Shown here: positions 52,944 through 60,591 of the stretch, one piece after another | How positions within the stretch are numbered: position 1 is the stretch's first letter | Layout: each line of letters starts with the position of its first letter | DNA from: Pannonibacter sp051860505 | GTDB taxonomy: Bacteria > Pseudomonadota > Alphaproteobacteria > Rhizobiales > Stappiaceae | Reading direction: 5' to 3' | NCBI RefSeq assembly: GCF_051860505.1 | Contig: NZ_JBHYDX010000006.1 | Location: 113,934-177,933, forward strand | Length of the DNA: 64,000 bases | Program-made: the position numbers and the translations under genes | The notes under the pieces: model-generated | Database searches by the model: none | Told to the model about the DNA's origin: nothing | What the model saw: the letters and a program-made list of their open reading frames with translations, nothing else

Positions 52944-53924
52944 ATGCGTATGATGAACCGTCTCGCCGTTCTGGCGGGTGTTGCCCTCATGGCCTTTGCC
53001 ACTGCTGCCGACGCCAAGACGCTGAAGCTGAACCACAACAACCCGGAAGACCATCCGCTGCACAAGTCGATGGAATTCATGGGCAAGCGCGTCGATGAAC
53101 TGACCAACGGCGACATCAAGATCCGCGTCTATGCCAATGCGCAGCTGGGCAACCAGCGCGAGTCCATGGAGCTGATGCAGAACGGCACGCTTGACATGGC
53201 CCGCTCCAATGCCAGCGAACTGGAAGCCTTTGAGGAGTCCTATTCGGCTCTGAACCTGCCGTTCATTTTTGCCAATGACGACCACTACTACAAGGTCCTG
53301 ACCGGGGAAGTCGGTGATGACATCCTGGCCGCCTCGAAGGACAAGGGCTTCATGGGCCTTGCCTATTACGTCGAAGGCGCGCGCTCCTTCTATTCCAACA
53401 AGGAAATCAAGACCCCGGCCGACCTGAAGGGCATGAAGATCCGCGTGCAGCCGAGCCCGTCGGCCATCCGCATGGTCGAACTGCTGGGTGCGGCTCCGAC
53501 GCCGATTGCCTTCGGTGAACTCTACAGCGCCCTGCAGCAGGGCGTGGTCGACGGTGCGGAGAACAACCCGTTGGCGCTGACCGTCAACCGGCATGGCGAG
53601 ATCGCCAAGGTCTATTCCGAGAACGAGCACACCATGATCCCCTCCGTGGTCATGATCTCGACCCAGACCTGGGACGGCCTGACCGAAGACCAGCAGAAGG
53701 CGCTGAAGCAGGCCGCGCGCGAATCCATGGACTTCCACCGCGATGGCTGGAACAAGCAGGTTGCCGCCGGCAAGGAACAGGCTGAGAAGGAAATGGGCGT
53801 GAAGTTCGTGGCCGTCGAGAAGGCCCCGTTCGTCGAAGCCGTGAAGCCGATGTATGACGAAGCCGCTGCCAAGTCGCCGCGCGTTGCCGACCTGATCAAG
53901 CGCATCCAGGCTGCTGCCAACTAA
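52944..53924 (+). CDS. dctP: TRAP transporter solute-binding protein (DctP)
   Basis: A 326-residue periplasmic binding protein. A signal peptide (MRMMNRLAVLAGVALMAFA) ends near AADA-KT. The conserved Arg167 in GMKIRVQPSP binds the substrate carboxylate in DctP proteins, and QQGVVDGAENNP is the family motif. Together with DctQ and DctM encoded divergently it forms a TRAP uptake system, here most likely for hexuronates or hexuronosides. GGGAGG precedes the ATG. It is the first gene of the rightward operon. Confidence 0.94.
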   Translation: MRMMNRLAVLAGVALMAFATAADAKTLKLNHNNPEDHPLHKSMEFMGKRVDELTNGDIKIRVYANAQLGNQRESMELMQNGTLDMARSNASELEAFEESYSALNLPFIFANDDHYYKVLTGEVGDDILAASKDKGFMGLAYYVEGARSFYSNKEIKTPADLKGMKIRVQPSPSAIRMVELLGAAPTPIAFGELYSALQQGVVDGAENNPLALTVNRHGEIAKVYSENEHTMIPSVVMISTQTWDGLTEDQQKALKQAARESMDFHRDGWNKQVAAGKEQAEKEMGVKFVAVEKAPFVEAVKPMYDEAAAKSPRVADLIKRIQAAAN

Positions 53925-53933
53925 GACCCAAGT

Positions 53934-53965
53934 CAGACCCCGGGCCGGTGGCGGCCCGGGGTCTG
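53934..53965 (+). terminator. Strong hairpin after dctP
   Basis: CAGACCCCGGGCC (53934-53946) pairs perfectly with GGCCCGGGGTCTG (53953-53965) around GGTGGC, 10 bp past the dctP stop. CGTCTTCTGCTTC follows, only moderately T-rich. It probably reduces readthrough so that the abundant binding protein is made in excess of the enzymes. Confidence 0.75.
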
Positions 53966-54013
53966 CGTCTTCTGCTTCGACGTCCTGTTGCTTGTGCCAT
54001 CCGGAGACCTGCC

Positions 54014-55834
54014 GTGCTCGAACGTTCCGCCCTCGCCGAAAACGCCCTGCAGGCACTGCATGACGAGGACTATGACCGCCCGTTCAATACCCAGGCGCTG
54101 AACCATTCGACGCTGGTCTTCACCCGTGGCCGTCCGCGCGTCAGCCTCAATGGCGACTGGAATTTCTGCGTTGACCTGCTCGACACGGGGCTGCGGCAGA
54201 AATGGTTCGCGATGCTGCCGATGGCGGCCGAGGAGCGGCCGGAGCCCTGGGACTACGACCCCTATGAGGGCGAGACCGTGCCGGTGCCGTCCAACTGGCA
54301 GATGCTGAAAGAGAAATGGTACTTCTTTGAAGGCAGCGCCTGGTACACCCGGCCGCTCGACATGGCCGCGATCAACCCGGAGACGCGCAAGTTCCTGCGC
54401 GTGGGCGCAGCGCAATATGACTGCAAGGTCTTCCTCAACGGCGAATTTCTCGGCAACCACTACGGCGGCTCGACGCCCTTCATGGTGGAACTGACCGAGC
54501 ACCTGAAGCCCGGCCGCAACTGGCTGATGCTGATGGTCAACAACACCCGCACGCTGGACCGCGTGCCGATGCGCAACACCGACTGGTTCAACTACGGCGG
54601 CGTCTACCGCGAGGTGGAGTTGTTCGAGACGCCGAAGACCCTGATCCGCGATCTCTTCGTGCATCTGGTGCCCGACGGCCGCTTCGGCACGATCCGCGCG
54701 GAGGTGGAGGTCGAGGGCGCGGACACGGCGCGGCTGGAAATCCCGGCGCTCGGCATCGACACGGTCCTTGCGCTGGACGCCGCCGGGCGCGGCGTCATCG
54801 AGATTGCGGCGCAGCCGGCGCTGTGGTCGCCGGAGAGCCCCGTGCTCTATGACGTGCGCCTGACGGCGGGCGAGGACAGCGTGCGCGACCGGGTCGGCTT
54901 CCGCGAGATCCGCACGGTCGGCGACGAGATCCACCTCAACGGCAAGCCGCTGTTCCTGCGCGGCATTTCCGTGCATGAGGATGACCGGACGCTCGGCAAG
55001 GTGATGCGCGAGGAAGACCTCGCCCGCCGCTTTGCCCATGCGCGGGAGCTGAACTGCAACTACCTGCGCCTGGCCCATTATCCGCACCACGAGCGCGCCG
55101 CCGAGATGGCGGATGAGCTCGGGTTCCTGCTCTGGGAAGAGATCCCGGTCTACTGGGCGATCGACTTTGCCAATCCGGCCACCTATCGCGATGCGGAGAA
55201 CCAACTGATCGAGCTGATCAAGCGCGACCGCAACCGCGCCTCCGTCATCATCTGGTCGGTCGGCAACGAGAACCCGGACACCGATGCGCGGCTTGCCTTC
55301 ATGCGCGGGCTTGCCGAGACGGCGAAGGCCTATGACCCGACCCGGCTGACCTCGGCGGCCTGTCTCGTCAATCACGCCAAGACCTGCATCGAGGATCGGC
55401 TGGCCGACCACATCGATGTCATCGGCATCAACGAGTATTACGGCTGGTACGAGGAGAATTTCGAGGATCTCGCCGCCATCGGCCGGAATTCCAACCCGGG
55501 GAAGCCGGTGGTGATCTCCGAGACCGGGGCCGATGCCGACATCAGCGCCACCGGCCCGCGCCGGGCCCTGTTCAGCGAGGCCTACCAGACCGAGGTCTAT
55601 GAAAAGCAGATTGCGACGCTGCGTCCGCTTGACTACGTGAAGGGGATGTCGCCCTGGATCCTCTATGACTTCCGGGTCGAGCGGCGGCAGAATGTGTTCC
55701 AGAAGGGCTTCAACAAGAAGGGCCTGATCGCCGGCGACAAGGCGACCAAGAAGGAGGCCTTCGCGGTGCTCTCGGCCTATTACGCCGAGCGCCGGGACGA
55801 GGACCAGGCGCGCGGCGGCGGGGGAGAAGCATGA
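54014..55834 (+). CDS. uidA: Beta-glucuronidase, glycoside hydrolase family 2
   Basis: A 606-residue GH2 enzyme, almost the length of E. coli UidA (603). A jelly-roll sugar-binding domain (GDWNFCVDLLDTG) and an Ig-like domain precede a TIM barrel. The acid/base is Glu419 in WSVGNENPDT and the nucleophile Glu503 in VVISETGADA, close to UidA Glu413 and Glu504. There is no signal peptide, so it cleaves imported beta-glucuronosides in the cytoplasm and feeds glucuronate to UxaC. A beta-galactosidase is the main alternative, but context and lengths favour glucuronidase. Start is a GTG at 54014 behind GGAG; an upstream ATG lies inside the dctP terminator. Its stop overlaps uxuR (ATGA). Confidence 0.82.
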   Translation: MLERSALAENALQALHDEDYDRPFNTQALNHSTLVFTRGRPRVSLNGDWNFCVDLLDTGLRQKWFAMLPMAAEERPEPWDYDPYEGETVPVPSNWQMLKEKWYFFEGSAWYTRPLDMAAINPETRKFLRVGAAQYDCKVFLNGEFLGNHYGGSTPFMVELTEHLKPGRNWLMLMVNNTRTLDRVPMRNTDWFNYGGVYREVELFETPKTLIRDLFVHLVPDGRFGTIRAEVEVEGADTARLEIPALGIDTVLALDAAGRGVIEIAAQPALWSPESPVLYDVRLTAGEDSVRDRVGFREIRTVGDEIHLNGKPLFLRGISVHEDDRTLGKVMREEDLARRFAHARELNCNYLRLAHYPHHERAAEMADELGFLLWEEIPVYWAIDFANPATYRDAENQLIELIKRDRNRASVIIWSVGNENPDTDARLAFMRGLAETAKAYDPTRLTSAACLVNHAKTCIEDRLADHIDVIGINEYYGWYEENFEDLAAIGRNSNPGKPVVISETGADADISATGPRRALFSEAYQTEVYEKQIATLRPLDYVKGMSPWILYDFRVERRQNVFQKGFNKKGLIAGDKATKKEAFAVLSAYYAERRDEDQARGGGGEA

Positions 55835-56580
55835 TCGAAGCGGCGGGCAAGCGGCGCTACGAAGAGGTGGCCGAGGCGCTTCGCAAGGAACTGGCCGAGG
55901 GCCACTACAAGGTCGGCGACCGGATGAAGCCGGAACGCCAGATCTCAGACGAGATGGGCGTGTCGCGCTCGCTGGTGCGCGAAGCGATCATCCGGCTGGA
56001 AATCGAGGGCCTTGTCGACGTGCGCAAGGGCTCGGGCACCTATGTGGTGCGCCTGCCGGCCGGCGATACGGAAGATCCGCGCGGCGACATCGGCCCGTTT
56101 GAACTGCTGCAGGCGCGGCAGGTGCTGGAAAGCTCCATCGCTGCCTTTGCCGCCACGACCGTGACCAAGGCCGACATCCTGCGCATGCGCGAGGCGCTGG
56201 ACATGGAGCGCCGCGCCATCGAGGAGGGCAGCGGCGACTATTCCGGCGACGAACTGTTCCATCATCTCATCGCCGAGGCGACGCAAAACAGCGTGCTGGT
56301 CGACATGATCGACGAGCTGTGGGGCAAGCGCGAGCAGAGCCCGATGTGGGCGCGCCTGCATGCCCGCATCTTCGATGTCAGCTACCGCGGCCGCTGGTTG
56401 GAGGACCATCAGGCGATCCTGACGGCGCTGCAGTGCAAGGATCCACGCGCGGCGCGTCAGGCCATGTGGCAGCACCTGGAAAACGTGCGCCAGACCCTGA
56501 TGGAACTGTCTGATGTCGATGATCCGGAATTCGACGGCTACCTGTTCGACAGCGGCCTTGTTGCCGCTGCCGTGTCCTGA
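55831..56580 (+). CDS. uxuR: GntR-family transcriptional regulator (FadR/UxuR subfamily)
   Basis: A 249-residue regulator. The winged helix-turn-helix at about 10-75 contains ERQISDEMGVSRSLVREAIIRLEIEGLVDVRKGSGTYV. An all-helical FCD ligand domain (about 95-235) has metal-binding His residues (DELFHHLIAEATQN, the late H of DHQAIL). FCD proteins of this kind bind sugar acids; UxuR senses fructuronate in E. coli. Its ATG overlaps the uidA stop. The operator at 52758-52775 is its expected target, with release by an intermediate such as fructuronate or mannonate (inference). Confidence 0.85.
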   Translation: MIEAAGKRRYEEVAEALRKELAEGHYKVGDRMKPERQISDEMGVSRSLVREAIIRLEIEGLVDVRKGSGTYVVRLPAGDTEDPRGDIGPFELLQARQVLESSIAAFAATTVTKADILRMREALDMERRAIEEGSGDYSGDELFHHLIAEATQNSVLVDMIDELWGKREQSPMWARLHARIFDVSYRGRWLEDHQAILTALQCKDPRAARQAMWQHLENVRQTLMELSDVDDPEFDGYLFDSGLVAAAVS

Positions 56581-56637
56581 CCGGTGCCCCATCACCACCT
56601 GAACAACAAGACCGCCTCCAACTGAGGACAGACCAAG

Positions 56638-57798
56638 ATGCAACAGACCTGGCGCTGGTTCGGCCCTGCCGATCCCGTTTCCCTCGCCGATATCCGGCAG
56701 GCCGGCGCGACCGGTATCGTCACCGCGCTGCATGACCTGCCCAATGGCGTGGTCTGGCCGGTGGAGCGGATCCTCGAGCGCAAGGCCAAGATCGAGGCTG
56801 CCGGCCTGACCTGGGCCGTGGTCGAGAGCATCCCGGTGCATGAGGACATCAAGACCGCCGCGCCGGGCTGGGAGCGGTATGCCGAAGCCTGGGCCGAGAG
56901 CCTGACCAACCTTGCGCGCTGCGGCATCCGCACGATCTGCTACAACTTCATGCCGGTGATCGACTGGACCCGTACGGACTTGGCCTATGAGCTGCCGGAC
57001 GGGGCGAAATGCCTGCGGTTCGACGCGGTCGCCTTCGCCGCCTTCGACCTGTTCATCCTTCGGCGGGAAAGGGCAGAGGCGAGCTACAGCGCCGCCGAGA
57101 TCGAGGCCGCGCGGGCAGCCCATGCTGCCATGTCCGACGCCGATATCGCCAAGCTCACCGCAAACATCATCGCCGGCCTGCCGGGCGCGGAGGAGAGCTA
57201 TTCGCTGGACAGCTTCAAGGCGCGGCTGGCCACCTATGCCGGCATTGACGCCGAGCGCCTGCGTGCCAATCTGGCGGCGTTCCTGAAGATCGTCGTGCCG
57301 GTGGCCGAGAAAGAAAGCGTCGTGCTGGCAATTCACCCGGACGATCCGCCACGCCCGCTGTTCGGCCTGCCGCGCATCGTCTCGACCGCCGCCGACATGC
57401 AGGCGATTGCCGCGATGGCCGACAGCCCGGCGAACGGCTTCACCTTCTGCACCGGGTCCTATGGTGTCAGGCCTGACAATGATCTGTGTGCCATGGTCCG
57501 TACCCATGCGGACCGGGTGCATTTCCTGCATCTGCGTGCGACCAAGCGCGAAGAGGGCGGCCTGAGCTTCCATGAGGCGGCGCATCTGGACGGCGATGTG
57601 GACATGGTGGCGGTGATCCGCGAGATCGTCGCGGTCGAGCGGCAGCGCGGCATCGCTCTTCCCATGCGCCCGGACCACGGCCATCAGCTGCTCGACGACT
57701 TGCGCAAGTCCTCGACCCCCGGCTACCCCGCCATCGGCCGCCTGCGCGGCCTTGCCGAATTGCGGGGTGTCGAGCGGGCGGTGAAGGCGTTGATCTAA
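56638..57798 (+). CDS. uxuA: Mannonate dehydratase
   Basis: A 386-residue Fe/Mn-dependent lyase that converts D-mannonate to 2-keto-3-deoxygluconate. UxuA motifs are present: MQQTWRWFGPADPVSL at the start, TALHDLPNGVVWP, CYNFMPVIDWTRTDL, LAIHPDDPP (metal ligands), GSYGVRPDND and the C-terminal MRPDHGHQL. It completes the glucuronate-fructuronate-mannonate-KDG route with UxaC and UxuB. It lies 57 bp after uxuR and is the last gene of the rightward operon. KDG kinase and aldolase are not in the window. Confidence 0.95.
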   Translation: MQQTWRWFGPADPVSLADIRQAGATGIVTALHDLPNGVVWPVERILERKAKIEAAGLTWAVVESIPVHEDIKTAAPGWERYAEAWAESLTNLARCGIRTICYNFMPVIDWTRTDLAYELPDGAKCLRFDAVAFAAFDLFILRRERAEASYSAAEIEAARAAHAAMSDADIAKLTANIIAGLPGAEESYSLDSFKARLATYAGIDAERLRANLAAFLKIVVPVAEKESVVLAIHPDDPPRPLFGLPRIVSTAADMQAIAAMADSPANGFTFCTGSYGVRPDNDLCAMVRTHADRVHFLHLRATKREEGGLSFHEAAHLDGDVDMVAVIREIVAVERQRGIALPMRPDHGHQLLDDLRKSSTPGYPAIGRLRGLAELRGVERAVKALI

Positions 57799-57882
57799 AC
57801 GGAGTGCGCTTCAGGCCTGCTCTCCCCAATTGGGGGGCAGAGCGATCGCATATGTGGCCAGACGGTTTTCGATGCGTCTCAG

Positions 57883-58035
57883 CCCCCCTCCCCCTCGTGG
57901 GGAGGGGTGGGGGGCACGGGAGTTCGTTAGATCACAAAGTGTCTGAAGTACGCCTAGTCAGGAATGTGAAACCTGGATATTAGTCCGCCCCCCCACCCCC
58001 AACCCGTCCCCACGAGGGGGAGGGGAGCGGAGAGG
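57883..58035. repeat. Palindromic intergenic repeat, copy 1
   Basis: A 153-bp unit. Its left arm is C-rich then G-rich around CTCGTGGGG; its right arm (57985-58035) is the inverted counterpart around CCCCACGAGGGG. A roughly 70-bp AT-richer core between them holds no gene. The arms can pair to form a long stem. A second copy follows 67 bp on in the same orientation. Confidence 0.75.
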
Positions 58036-58102
58036 CTCCGACAGGGTCTGGTTCTAGGCGCATTCCCTGACATCGATTATGCGCCAGACTTCACATGCGA
58101 TA

Positions 58103-58258
58103 GCCCTGCCCTCGTAGGGAGGGGTAAGGGGGGCACGGGAGGCGATTAGGTCAAAAAGCGTCAGAAGTAAGCCTGGTCAGGAACGTCAGTAATCTGGATT
58201 TAAGTCCGCTCCCCCCACCCCCAAACCCCTCCCCACGAGGGGGAGGGGAGCGGAGAGG
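58103..58258. repeat. Palindromic intergenic repeat, copy 2
   Basis: A 156-bp unit similar to copy 1. It shares GGTCAGGAACGTCA-like core sequence with small differences and the same right arm ending AGCGGAGAGG. It ends 19 bp before the araC-type stop codon. MITE-like or REP-type element; no transposase or coding capacity is visible. Confidence 0.75.
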
Positions 58259-58276
58259 CCGTAGCCTAAACCAGCC

Positions 58277-59215
58277 TTAGCCCGCCATTTCGCCGCGCAG
58301 CTGGCTGGGGGTGCAGCCGTAGCGCTTGCGGAAGGCGCGGGAGAAATGGGCGCTGGAGGAGAAGCCGCAGGAATAGGCGACTTCCGAGATCGAGCTGCCG
58401 CGAAAGGTCGGGTCGGTGAGGCGGCCGTGGGCCCGCTCCAGTCGGAGATCCCACAGGAAGCTCGCCGGGGTAACGTTCTCGGCCTCGAAAGCCCGGAAGA
58501 TGTAGCGGCGCGAGCAGCCCATGCGCTGGGCAATCTCCTCCACGTCGAGATTGGGGCGGGCCAGATTGGCCTCGACATAGGCCTTCACCCGGCTCCGCAG
58601 GATCTTCAGCGACATGGAATCGCGTTCGTCCTCGGTTTCCTCGGGCAGGATCAGGCTGGTGGCGAGGCGGACAATCGTGTCGCCAACGCGGGCGCGGGCA
58701 GTTTCATCGAGCACGGGCGCCTCCGTCATGGCGTTGCGGACAAGGCCGGCAACGATGCGAGAAATTCCGTTCTGTTCGGCCGTGAAGAGATGCGGGCCGG
58801 TGAGACGCTGGAGCAGGGCGCCGGAAAAATTGTGCCGGGGCACCTGCAGAAGGAACTGGGTGATGCGCGAGACGTTGTTGAGGGCGTAAGGCCGGGTCGG
58901 GTCATAGAGCAGCATGGAGCCGGTGCCGACGATCAGGCTCATGCCGCCCTGTTCCATCACCGAACGGCCATCGGCCTGCAGGATCAGCTTGATGGAATCC
59001 ACGTCATGCGAGCGCTGCGCGACGCGCTGGCCGCGTACACCATGGGCCGTCGCATCGATGCGCGACAGGCGGCAGGGGCCGAAATCGGCAGACTGCAGCG
59101 TCGCGGCACGGGTTTCGGTTTCGAAGTCGAGCTGGATGTTGCCGAACAGCCGCCGGGCCAGACCGGGCAGTTCCGGTCCCGACCCGATGTCCATCGGGGC
59201 GTGCGTGATCGCCAT
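58277..59215 (-). CDS. AraC-family transcriptional regulator
   Basis: A 312-residue regulator. A cupin-like AraC_binding_2 domain (about 25-200, with GSMLLYDPTRPYAL) is followed by a C-terminal AraC double helix-turn-helix (about 215-310). The first HTH reads LDVEEIAQRMGCSRRYIFRAFE, and the second SISEVAYSCGFSSSAHFSRAFRKRYGCTPSQLR is nearly perfect. I chose the ATG at 59213-59215, which follows GGGAGGACGTC; the open frame begins 23 codons earlier. It is bracketed by two different repeat blocks. Its targets are unknown; the uronate operon and the ALDH/GMC operon are both near. Confidence 0.9.
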   Translation of the reverse strand: MAITHAPMDIGSGPELPGLARRLFGNIQLDFETETRAATLQSADFGPCRLSRIDATAHGVRGQRVAQRSHDVDSIKLILQADGRSVMEQGGMSLIVGTGSMLLYDPTRPYALNNVSRITQFLLQVPRHNFSGALLQRLTGPHLFTAEQNGISRIVAGLVRNAMTEAPVLDETARARVGDTIVRLATSLILPEETEDERDSMSLKILRSRVKAYVEANLARPNLDVEEIAQRMGCSRRYIFRAFEAENVTPASFLWDLRLERAHGRLTDPTFRGSSISEVAYSCGFSSSAHFSRAFRKRYGCTPSQLRGEMAG

Positions 59216-59452
59216 GACGTCCTCCCGCCATTTGCCGGTCGTCGCCCTTTCGGGTGACCGGTCTGGTTCTGCCGTCCGGATCACCTGCGCCAGATGGCGT
59301 CAGTCCTCCAGATCCGGGGTCGGCACGGTTCCAGCCAGTGGAACCTGTCAGATAATAAACATATTAAATATATCATTGGAAGAGGGGTGTGAGATACCTT
59401 GAGAAAAATGCTGAACCGGTTGGGGGATGGCGCCGTGGAGTACGTTTTCTCA

Positions 59453-59581
59453 TCGTCGCTCCTGCGCAGGCAGGAGCCCAGTAACCGAGGCGTCTTCGGC
59501 CGGAACACCCAACGCCCACCGGGGATACTGGATCCCTGCCTTCGCAGGGATGACGAGGGGGAGAGGTGCGGAGCGGAGCGG
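59453..59581. repeat. REP-like element, copy 1
   Basis: A 129-bp unit. It opens TCGTCGCTCCTGCGCAGGCAG and closes near CTGCCTTCGCAGGGATGACGA, plus a GGAGCGGAGCGG tail. CAGTA/TACTGGATCC halves face each other, so the unit is an imperfect palindrome of the CCCTGCCTTCGCAGGG class common in alphaproteobacterial genomes. Confidence 0.8.
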
Positions 59582-59597
59582 TCAAAGCCAGCCGCCT

Positions 59598-59725
59598 CGT
59601 CGCTCCTGCGCAGGCAGGAGCCCAGTAAACGGGGCGTCAAAGGCGGGAGCACCCAACGCCCACCGGGGATACTGGATCCCTGCCTTCGCAGGGATGACGA
59701 CGGTGAGAGGCGCGGAGCGGAGCGG
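59598..59725. repeat. REP-like element, copy 2
   Basis: A 128-bp near-duplicate of copy 1 in direct orientation, 16 bp further on. Most differences lie in the loop (AAACGGGGCGTCAAAGG in place of AACCGAGGCGTCTTCGG). Tandem copies suggest recent duplication. Confidence 0.8.
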
Positions 59726-59744
59726 GGGGGGGGCGATGAAAACT

Positions 59745-60374
59745 TCAGTCTTCGACGGCCTCGTCGTCCTTGCGCGGGCGGCCGCGGCGAGGGGAGGTGG
59801 CAGGGGTGCGGGAGCCGAGGTCGAGGCCCAGGGTTTCGGCGATGAGCGGGCTGTCGCTCATCACTTCGTCCAGCTCGCGCAGCATGTCCTGAAGGACGCC
59901 AAGCCGTTCGGCGCCGTAGCGCCGCGTGATTTCGGCATAGATGATCTCGGAATGGCCGCCGGCCTGGTCGATCAGGATGCGGCCGGCGGGGCTGATGGAG
60001 ATCAGCACCCGGCGCATGTCATTCTCGTCGGTCATGCGCTGCACCAGGTTGCGTTCCTCAAGCCCCTTGAGGATGCGCGACAGGCTGGGGGCGAGCAGGC
60101 AGGTGGCGTCTGCCAGTTCCAGCACTTCGATGGCAGAGACGGAGGTGAGCGCCCGCAGCACGCGCCATTGCTGTTCCGTGATGCCGAAATGGGTGAGGCT
60201 GGGGCGGAACTGGCGCATCACGGCTTCCCGCGCGCGCAACAAGGACATCGGCAGCGACTTCGAAAAGTCGCGCAGGCGAATGCGCATGCCGGCTCCCGCG
60301 CCCGGATCGGCCTCAACGGGGGGCTGGAAGGAGGCCGGCGCCGGCCGGCGTGAAGGCGAGGAATCGATTGTCAT
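59745..60374 (-). CDS. MarR-family regulator, HpaR-like
   Basis: A 209-residue MarR protein. The core (about 35-170) contains LPMSLLRAREAVMRQFRPSL and GITEQQWRVLRAL, near-diagnostic for the HpaR subfamily that represses homoprotocatechuate genes. SLSRILKGLEERNLVQRM is the recognition helix region. The C-terminus carries an AT-hook-like RRGRPRKDDE, unusual for the family. No hpa genes are present here; the divergent ALDH/GMC operon is the likelier target. I used the ATG at 60372-60374; an in-frame GTG at 60378 is also possible. Confidence 0.82.
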   Translation of the reverse strand: MTIDSSPSRRPAPASFQPPVEADPGAGAGMRIRLRDFSKSLPMSLLRAREAVMRQFRPSLTHFGITEQQWRVLRALTSVSAIEVLELADATCLLAPSLSRILKGLEERNLVQRMTDENDMRRVLISISPAGRILIDQAGGHSEIIYAEITRRYGAERLGVLQDMLRELDEVMSDSPLIAETLGLDLGSRTPATSPRRGRPRKDDEAVED

Positions 60375-60591
60375 GTTCACAAATATCCAGGGTCACGGAT
60401 GCGTATCCTGATTGTGGCGATATGGAAAGCTGCATCGTTTTGGCGAGGGCTGAAACAGGCATTGACCGGCGGGGCAATGAGCCTTGCCTGCCCGCGCAAG
60501 GGAGCGCAGCGGCGGTTTTGACCCCGCAGCCGGGTCGCTAGGGTGAGCCATCAACAGCGCCCGGCCCAACGCCCGGGCAGGGAGGACACCC

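Larger units (their letters stand above)
59216..59744. other. Intergenic region between araC-type and marR-type genes
   Basis: 529 bp. The left part holds a strikingly AT-rich patch at about 59346-59384 (TATTAT-like hexamer on the minus strand) that may be the araC promoter. The right part is filled by the two REP-like units listed separately. A run of nine G residues ends the block at about 59725-59733. Confidence 0.6.

Noticed and set aside
53948..54013. Upstream ATG start for the GH2 gene
   Set aside because: It lies inside the dctP terminator hairpin; the GTG at 54014 has a Shine-Dalgarno and gives the UidA length.
53933..57684. Long minus-strand frames opposite uidA and uxuA
   Set aside because: Shadows of well-identified GH2 and UxuA genes; no start signals or domains.
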